From: Capsulimonas sp.
Lineage (GTDB): Bacteria > Armatimonadota > Armatimonadia > Armatimonadales > Capsulimonadaceae
Assembly: GCA_025963815.1 (NCBI GenBank)
Contig: JAOQAA010000523.1
Location: 1-5,288 of the forward strand
Direction of reading: 5' to 3'
DNA length: 5,288 nt
Shown here: piece after piece, positions 4,856-5,288 of the stretch
Position numbering within the stretch: position 1 is the first letter of the stretch
How the letters are laid out: each line of letters starts with the position of its first letter
Position numbers and translations under genes: made by a program
Notes under the pieces: model-generated
Seen by the model: the letters and a program-made list of their open reading frames with translations, nothing else
Told to the model about the DNA's origin: nothing
Database searches by the model: none

Positions 4856-5288
4856 ATGAATTCCGCACAATCACGCAAATCTTTCGGTTTTACTTTGATT
4901 GAATTGCTCGTCGTTATCGCAATTATCGCGATACTTGCCGCCATCCTCTTCCCTGTCTTCGCCAAGGCGCGAGAGAAGGCTCGGCAGACAAGCTGTCTCT
5001 CCAATGAAAAGCAATTAGGTCTTGGCTTCATGCAGTATATCCAGGATAACGACGAGACGTTCCCCAGCGGATCCATCCCCAACGTCCTTTCCGGCAATGA
5101 CCATTTCGGCATTGGATGGGCGGGTGAAATCTATCCATATGTCAAATCGACCGGCGTATACCTCTGTCCCGACGATAAAACGCCGAGCCAGCCATCGGCA
5201 AATCCGCCGATGTACGAAGTCTCCTACGCCATGAATACGCATATCATTAACTCGTACCTCACTCCAGGCTTCGGCAATCCCCAGGGAC
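4856..5288 (+). CDS. DUF1559-type pseudopilin, paralogue 2 (3' end outside window)
   Basis: The frame starts at ATG 4856 and stays open to the window end, giving 144 full codons and no stop. AGGA (4843-4846) lies nine bases upstream. The leader is again 11 residues, ending SFG, followed by F12-TLIE16, a hydrophobic helix, and [23 protein letters not shown]. It continues through a QDNDET block to [21 protein letters not shown] and VSYAMNTH, which parallels paralogue 1 ([21 protein letters not shown] and VSYAYNAL). C47 and C104 correspond to C47 and C101 of paralogue 1. The H-X9-DG motif would lie beyond the window. The role is expected to match paralogue 1: a membrane-anchored pseudopilin processed by prepilin peptidase. 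DNA in the shared N-terminal region differs mostly at synonymous positions, so this is not a very recent copy. It has its own promoter, so the two genes are tandem units rather than a simple operon. Confidence 0.9.
   Translation, partial: MNSAQSRKSFGFTLIELLVVIAIIAILAAILFPVFAKAREKARQTSCLSNEKQLGLGFMQYIQDNDETFPSGSIPNVLSGNDHFGIGWAGEIYPYVKSTGVYLCPDDKTPSQPSANPPMYEVSYAMNTHIINSYLTPGFGNPQG

Noticed and set aside
4834..5112. A 92-residue - strand frame opposite pseudopilin 2 (and a similar one at 3886-4086 opposite pseudopilin 1)
   Set aside because: They resemble each other only because they are antisense to the conserved prepilin N-terminus. There is no independent start signal.

Overview
The window looks like a chromosomal segment from a GC-rich member of the Armatimonadota, probably near Capsulimonas. 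The main evidence is the pair of prepilin-like proteins with N-termini of the form [12 protein letters not shown]...[34 protein letters not shown], a type expanded in that phylum and in Planctomycetes. The assignment comes from pattern recognition, not a database search.

Layout. (1) Positions 1-585 (+) hold the C-terminal end of a flotillin/SPFH-like protein that begins outside the window. (2) A strong palindrome with a run of nine G lies between the converging ends of genes 1 and 2. (3) Positions 661-1686 (-) encode an AraC-family regulator with an N-terminal cupin-like sensor domain. (4) Positions 1847-2137 (-) encode a small DUF2917 protein. (5) Positions 2138-2287 form a divergent control region with three copies of a 12-base element, two direct and one inverted. 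(6) Positions 2288-3733 (+) encode a MocR/YdcR-type regulator, a GntR winged helix fused to a fold-type I aminotransferase domain, with its PLP-site residues intact. (7) Positions 3875-4741 (+) and 4856-5288 (+, cut by the window end) encode two tandem DUF1559-type pseudopilins. Each has its own promoter, and the two promoters are almost identical.

How the parts may work together. The MocR regulator and the DUF2917 gene share a control region. The simplest reading is that the MocR protein binds the repeated element and controls itself and the DUF2917 gene in response to an amino compound or PLP state. The AraC gene lies downstream of the DUF2917 gene on the same strand, but a 160-base gap and its own ribosome binding site suggest it is at least partly independent. 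The pseudopilin genes are separate transcription units. Their shared promoter (consensus -35, 17-base spacer, extended -10, and a palindrome inside the spacer) suggests co-regulation, possibly as part of a larger family regulon elsewhere in the genome.

The most interesting signals are non-coding: the duplicated promoter cassette of the pseudopilin genes and the three-site operator between the DUF2917 and MocR genes. I saw no tRNA, rRNA, CRISPR array, insertion sequence or phage gene. No gene-free stretch exceeds 300 bases.
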